In this document: in pieces, positions 59,330 through 64,000 of the stretch
Layout of the letters: each line of letters opens with the position of its first letter
How positions within the stretch are numbered: position 1 is the first letter of the stretch
Origin: Acarospora socialis
Taxonomy: Eukaryota > Ascomycota > Lecanoromycetes > Acarosporales > Acarosporaceae
Direction of reading: 5' to 3'
Assembly (NCBI GenBank): GCA_025617375.2
Contig: JAMYGW020000007.1
Location: 1,674,001-1,738,000, forward strand
Length of the DNA: 64,000 nt
Notes under the pieces: model-generated
Seen by the model: the letters and a program-made list of their open reading frames with translations, nothing else
Databases searched by the model: none
Told to the model about the DNA's origin: nothing
Translations under genes and position numbers: made by a program

Positions 59330-60048
59330 ATGAAGCTCTCAGCGCCCCTCACCACCTTCGCCCTTCTGGCTCCAGCAGCACTCGCAGCTTCTTTCCCAGC
59401 GTGCTCCGGCACCTCCACCACGCCCTGCAGCTGTCCCTCCGGCACGACTTATGCAGAGTCCGTCACTTTCGCCGTCATCGGTGCCGCTGCTTCAGATGTC
59501 AAGGCTCTGACCTCCGACTGTTCGTCCGCTCCATAGTCTCTCCTCAGAAAGGATGTTGCGGAATCACCGCTCACACACGTTATTGTAGTCTTCAAAACCG
59601 CGTGGCTCGGCGTCACGCCCTTGTTCACTGAAGGCCCCGACAATAAATGCGGCTCGACTCGTACCTCCAACGTACCGACTAGTATAGGCACCTACAAACT
59701 CACAGAGCAGGCAAGCCCTTCTTTCATATTTTCGCAGAACGAACATCTCCTCTAATCACAATCCCCGTCCCCATAAAGGGCACACATTGCTTACCGGGTC
59801 CTGAAAAACAGTTGACCAAACTCCGATCCAGTCCCAGCGGCTCTTTCATCGAGAAATTCGAGCAGCTGCCTTCGACTGTCCCGGTCGAATACACCTCGGG
59901 CAACGGTTCCTTTTCCGGCTACTGGGTCACGCTCGAAAGCAAGTCGATCTTCCAGTACGAGACGGCTATCGTGTGGAGCGTATACGCCTGCACGACAGGG
60001 CATCCGCAAAGTAAATGCATCTGCCCAGCTTTCCGATTTTGCAGTTGA
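59330..60048 (+). CDS. Secreted protein of unknown fold, GC-AG intron
   Basis: Exons 59330-59519, 59589-59710 and 59812-60048 close in frame to 182 residues. The N terminus MKLSAPLTTFALLAPAALAA is a signal peptide. A cysteine cluster follows (FPACSGTSTTPCSCPSG), then a segment beginning VTFAVIGAAASDVKALTSDF whose spacing vaguely resembles lipid- or ligand-binding SRPBCC-type proteins; this is a weak guess. The first donor is GTTCGT. The second intron (59711-59811) uses GC (CAG|GCAAGC...ACAG), the usual non-canonical pair. An extra 3' intron (GTAAAT at about 60011 to TTTTGCAG) would change the last residues. The gene sits between tyrosinase and the MFS exporter. Confidence 0.65.
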
Positions 60049-61258
60049 ACTTTTGATGGGCGGAATGCTGACGTTGAGGCGTGTTTGCAGATTATGCCGC
60101 ATTCCATGAGCATGCACTAGCGAACGCCACTAGTGTTTTGGAAAAGGAAGGAAAGGTTCTGGGCACAAACGTGAAGCCGTTCTCGATCCAGTCGTTTTGA
60201 GAACACAGAGAAGTGTAGATGATGCGGTGTGCTCCGGGAGACTAGTGCTGTTGGGACATGCGTGAGGAGGAACTGAAACCGGCAGGATGGGGTGTTGATA
60301 GCGTTCAAACAAAGTAGGGATAAATTCAGAGTAGTCAGAACGTATGGAGTATTTAACAAGACGAGTTTCACACAAGCAGACATATGACTCCCCTCCAACT
60401 CACGTACTCTCAGGTCTGATGAGAAGGTGACTTCCCACCTACATCCGTTCGTATTGCCTGTGGCGAACACGCACCTGGTGCCCTTCTCCCAGCGTGCCGA
60501 AAGTGATGAAGTAGCCCCCAGCCAATTCTTTGATGGTTGAGTAGTAATTACGGGTCCTTGTGTATATGAGATGGAGACTCAATGTCTCCATTGAACATAC
60601 GAGCATGTTTGACATGTGCTGGATTTGAACGGGCTGCATGTTTAGATGAAGATGAGGAAAGCCCATGAAATGGTGTTAGTAGATCAATTACTGTTGCTAT
60701 GGCTGTACTCTAGGAGTTTGTGTTACGTGGAATCGAGGTGGCATGGTTGGATTGCTTTTGGGTAAAAGTGAGTAATATTGCGGCTGAACACAAATTATTT
60801 CATTTAACCTTTGCCACAGCCACTCGTCTCCTCCTCAATCCTAGAAGTGCGGGAGTTCCCGCGATCACTCCACTTGGCCCCGCCAGCTCAGTGCTCATGT
60901 ACTCTGCTACGCACTGTGGTAGCCGCGATGCCGGCAAAGACCAGGCGCACTGCGAAGAAGCACATTCTGCGCTGATGGAGTGAAGGGCAGCTTAGGTATG
61001 GAGGCCATGAGGTTAGGGTCGTCGTAGCCGTCGTCGTCATCAATCTACGCTTGTGTTTGCAGGTGTCGGAAAGGGTTCGAGCTCAGCTTCGCTCAAGCCA
61101 TGACCACCAACGCCGCAAGTCTATGCTTTTAGTCCTTTATTGAGATGTTTTTTGGGCTTACAAGGGCCAAGTACTCTATAAATATTTATGCGCCCTACAC
61201 CAAGCAGCAATGCCCTCGTTGCGATAACCAAGCTTATAGATCAGAAAGCTCCTCACGA
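60049..61258. other. Convergent intergenic stretch
   Basis: No gene is supported between the secreted-protein gene (+) and the MFS gene (-). ORFs on both strands are short and without motifs. Confidence 0.45.
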
Positions 61259-63033
61259 TCATCTCCTCTCCTGTTCCGCTTCGTCCTCACCCCAACCCTC
61301 TCGGGTATCTTTGGGAATGCGGATGAAGACAGCACTGAGTATCAGAGAGGCACTGGCCAAGCCCACCGCCAAATATGCGGCACTATGATAACCTTTGAGA
61401 AGATTGGTCCCGTTGTCAAAGGTGTTAACCTCAACAGTGCCAGCAAAGCCGAGGCCAGTACTCATGCCGTAACTGAGCAATGTACCAACCAGAGATCCTG
61501 CAACACCTTGATGCTTCATTGGTACCGTGTTGCTTGCAATAATTTGAGCGCTGGTGGTGATCAAGTCGATGGTGAACGCCGACAAGAACATTGCTGGGAA
61601 CGCCATCGCCCAGTAAGTCAGGTGTGCCGGAATGGTGGCCAAGAGGACGTTGATGGCGGTCATCGCCAGGCAACCCATGCCGATAATGACTTGGGCTGGT
61701 ACTCGGGGAACGAGCCAGGCGGCAAAGAAGGCATTCGCGCAACCAACAATTGTCAGCGGCAGATATTGAACGCCGACCTTGATGAGGCTGTCGCCGCGAA
61801 TCGTTTGCATGTAGATGTTCATGTACCAAAAGAAGATGCCTAAACTCATGAAGGAGAAGAAGATGGTGAGCATCAGAATGCTGAACGAAGGTGCCTTCCA
61901 AATGTTGAAAGGCAATATCGGCTCCTTGGCGACCTTTGTTTCCCAGTACGCGAAGCCGGCGAAGTGGATGACGGATAGGATAAGAAGGGCGATCTCGTAG
62001 GGGCTACTCCACCCGGCGAGTGGTGCTTGGCTGCGAACACGTTAGTCTCGGATGTTCAGTAGACGTCCATAAGAGTACTTACTTCCAGACGAAGTTGAAC
62101 AAGATGAGAGCGCCAACGCCCAGGTAAGCACCGACCCAGTCCACTTCCCCATTTGGATCAACGGGTTCATCCCCTGGGACTATGACCATCGCGGTACCGT
62201 AGACCACGAAACCTAGCAGACCTCTGGTAGAGAAGACGTCAGCAGGGGAACCCAGCATTCAGAATGATTCAATTCTTACAGCATAAAGAACAACCATTTC
62301 CAGTCGGACAACTGGACGATAACTGCGGAGATCAGAGAACCGCCAGCTGCACCGACCGGTGCCATTGCCCCGAAGAGAGCCAGACCAAGATTTCGCTTTC
62401 TTCCCGGCGGGAAGGTGATACCCAACAGGGCCACAATGTTCGGAACCATCAGGCCGCCACCAATACCGCACAGACCTCTCATGAAGCACATGGAGACCAA
62501 ATTGTTGGAGAATCCACCGCACAAAGCCCAGACAATCCACCACGCACAGCCGGCGGAGAATATCGTTTTGTGACCATAAACGGCGCCCAGACGGCCACCT
62601 TAATGGAGAGGGGCAAAAGGATTAGTCTTGTGCCATTCCACTTTGCCGTGTAAGGGAACGGATGATGCAACCACTCACCGATCAGAACAAACGCGCCTTG
62701 GGTCAGAGGGTATGATGCAACGATCCAGGTCGACTCGGTGCGTGTCGCACCCAGCGCTTCTCCAATCGCAAGACCAGAGTTGATACCGGCACCCAGAGGA
62801 ATCATCTGAACCAGCTGGGTCAAGGTGATGAAAACCATGAAGAGATTCTGCCGTAACGCGCTCGGGGGAGAGTCAATCTTCTGTAATGTTGCCTCGGGGA
62901 ACGTGTTGCCATTGGGCATGATCGATAAAGTCTCCATCTCCTTGCCATGTCCGCTGGCTGGAAAGTCGTTGGGGTGAGGAGAAGGAGACCTAGTGTTGTT
63001 TCCGTGTTCGCTCGCTGAGGAGTCGTGATCCAT
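61259..63033 (-). CDS. MFS drug/metabolite exporter (DHA type)
   Basis: Four exons (63033-62679, 62598-62280, 62223-62083, 62030-61259) close in frame to 528 residues. The introns are 80, 56 and 52 nt, with GTGAGT, GTAAGA and GTAAGT donors. The ATG at 63033 (MDHDSSASEHG) is used because the longer frame starts with TTG. After a ~70-residue polar N terminus come about 12-14 helices. The segments QLVQMIPLGAGINSGL, STWIVASYPLTQGAFVLIGG, GRLGAVYGH (MFS loop motif) and FPPGRKRNLGLALFGAMAP are familiar from a mould subfamily of proton-driven exporters. Its substrate is unknown. Placement next to the tyrosinase and the methyltransferase exon fits export of a local product or toxic quinone. Confidence 0.9.
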
Positions 63034-63203
63034 CTTGAGCAAAAACAGGTGCTGAAATTCAAGATCTCTGCTGTGGGTTTGACGGAGACGGACCTAGCAC
63101 ACGGACATTGATGGAAATGCTAGAAAAGACAAAACTAGGAAATCCAGGCACTTGGTTTTTTTACTTAGTTCTCACCTACATACCTAAGGTGGGATATCAA
63201 AGC

Positions 63204-63213
63204 TACCTAGGTA
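63204..63213. repeat. Palindrome TACCTAGGTA
   Basis: Exact copy of the word at 13489-13498. Confidence 0.6.
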
Positions 63214-63334
63214 AACAGTCCCACGAAGACTTGCTGATTAGTAACTGGTCTCAGACATGCCTTTGTGTAACCCTAATACCGCTTAATAATTGTAAGACCG
63301 AAAGCCCGGGGAGAAGTGCCGCTTACCTACAAGG

Positions 63335-63344
63335 TACCTAGGTA
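63335..63344. repeat. Palindrome TACCTAGGTA
   Basis: A second exact copy 131 bp from the one at 63204. Confidence 0.6.
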
Positions 63345-63884
63345 GTTATAGCCAGTTGTGTGATTGGTCTGAGCGGCAATCCCGAGATCAGCCCAATAAC
63401 CTCCACACGTGCCGAGCCGTGAACTAACTGCTTAGCGCAAAGCCACGCTCGAAACCACTTCACTAGTCTTGAGGTTAAAGTAAAACATCCCACATATGCC
63501 GAACAGTGCTTCTGCCCGCCGCCGGCCATGAGCCACAAAGACCCGACCGGCCGAACTTGCCCCCTTGTTGTTGCGGTACTCCAAGGCTACGGTTGCGATA
63601 CCAGTGCAAACATGTTAAGGTATACAGTATTACACACTGAGCTTTTCATTACAGCTTCTATCTCCCGGAGCCACGTAAGAGATGAGCACGGCTGAGAAGC
63701 CTGAGGTTCATCAGCTTACATACGTGAGAGATCGCGGAAGGGTACTGGGCCCCCGTTATGGAGCGATATCCCATAATTAGTACAGTGCGTGTACAGGATA
63801 TGGGACACTAGGTAGATAAGGCATGCTTTTCAGTATCCCTTCCATCGCAAGCCGTTTCCTTCATCGAGTACCGGACGACTGAAA

Positions 63885-64000
63885 ATGGCAGCAGTCGATA
63901 GCACCAGCACCAGCACCAGCACCAACGAGCGCCGGTATCACAACACGTCGTCTGCTTACGTGCTTCCAAACGAGTAAGTTGCTGTCGTCTCGCTCCAAGA
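63885..64000 (+). CDS. Probable SAM-dependent methyltransferase, first exon (partial)
   Basis: The ATG at 63885 opens an exon to 63973, followed by a canonical GTAAGT donor; the rest lies beyond the right edge. It encodes 29 codons plus two bases: an AST-type low-complexity start (a Ser-Thr repeat from an AGCACC hexamer microsatellite) and then ERRYHNTSSAYVLPN. That last piece (YHxxxxAYxLPND) is the usual beginning of the UMTA/LaeA-like family of mould methyltransferases, which act on secondary metabolites or on regulation. The identification rests on this short signature only. Confidence 0.5.

Larger units (their letters stand above)
63034..63884. promoter_or_regulatory. Divergent intergenic region with palindromes
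   Basis: It lies between the exporter (-) and the methyltransferase exon (+). It carries two exact TACCTAGGTA palindromes (63204-63213, 63335-63344) and a TACCTAAGGT (63181-63190) within 165 bp. No gene was seen. Confidence 0.45.

Overview
The window is nuclear DNA of a filamentous ascomycete (Pezizomycotina). The genes carry many short introns (about 45-130 nt) with GTRNGT donors, CTRAC-like branch sites and YAG acceptors. The families are typical of moulds: a HET-like protein, a SesB/NB-ARC/TPR NLR, the fungal rhodopsin-like 7TM family, a chimeric C2H2/Zn2Cys6 regulator and small secreted cysteine proteins. I cannot fix the class or species from sequence alone. No rRNA, tRNA, CRISPR array, virus-like element or intact transposon was recognised.

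Layout. 0.3-7.3 kb: the replication-repair protein Mms22/Mus7 (-), divergent from a 41-residue single-pass microprotein (+). 8.4-12.4 kb: a small secreted protein and a HET-like membrane protein (both -). 14.3-17.2 kb: the K+/H+ antiporter Kha1 (-). 18.3-22.4 kb: an NLR (+) with an alpha/beta-hydrolase head, an NB-ARC and a very regular 126-bp TPR array interrupted by one in-frame TGA. 23.6-31.5 kb: housekeeping and F-box-like genes, namely an F-box-like protein (-), a mitochondrial AAA+ ATPase (+), HMG-CoA lyase (-) and DPH1 (+). 33.9-45.7 kb: a small secreted protein (+), a bromodomain NuA4-type subunit (-), a coiled-coil protein with a frame problem (+), a CaaX-ending small protein (+), a MARVEL-like tetraspan protein (-) and a rhodopsin-like 7TM protein (+). 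46.4-47.9 kb: two decayed genes, an anhydromuramic acid kinase relic (-) and a sugar-transporter relic (+), whose missing 5' ends abut. 48.9-64 kb: DAHP synthase (-), a C2H2/Zn2Cys6 regulator (-), an NmrA/isoflavone-reductase-like oxidoreductase (+), a tyrosinase (-), a secreted protein (+), an MFS exporter (-) and the first exon of a probable SAM-dependent methyltransferase (+) running off the right edge.

How they may work together. The left and middle parts are mostly independent housekeeping genes with two self/non-self recognition-type genes (HET-like and NLR) about 6 kb apart. The right-hand 15 kb looks different. It has an aromatic-pathway entry enzyme, a pathway-type regulator, an NAD(P)H reductase, a phenol-oxidising copper enzyme, an exporter and a methyltransferase in a row, without any polyketide synthase or NRPS. 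That is my best candidate for an undescribed system (a small shikimate/phenol-derived metabolite cluster), but it is inference from gene content only.

Exon boundaries were assigned by eye from splice signals and reading-frame closure. Where two models fit, both are given.
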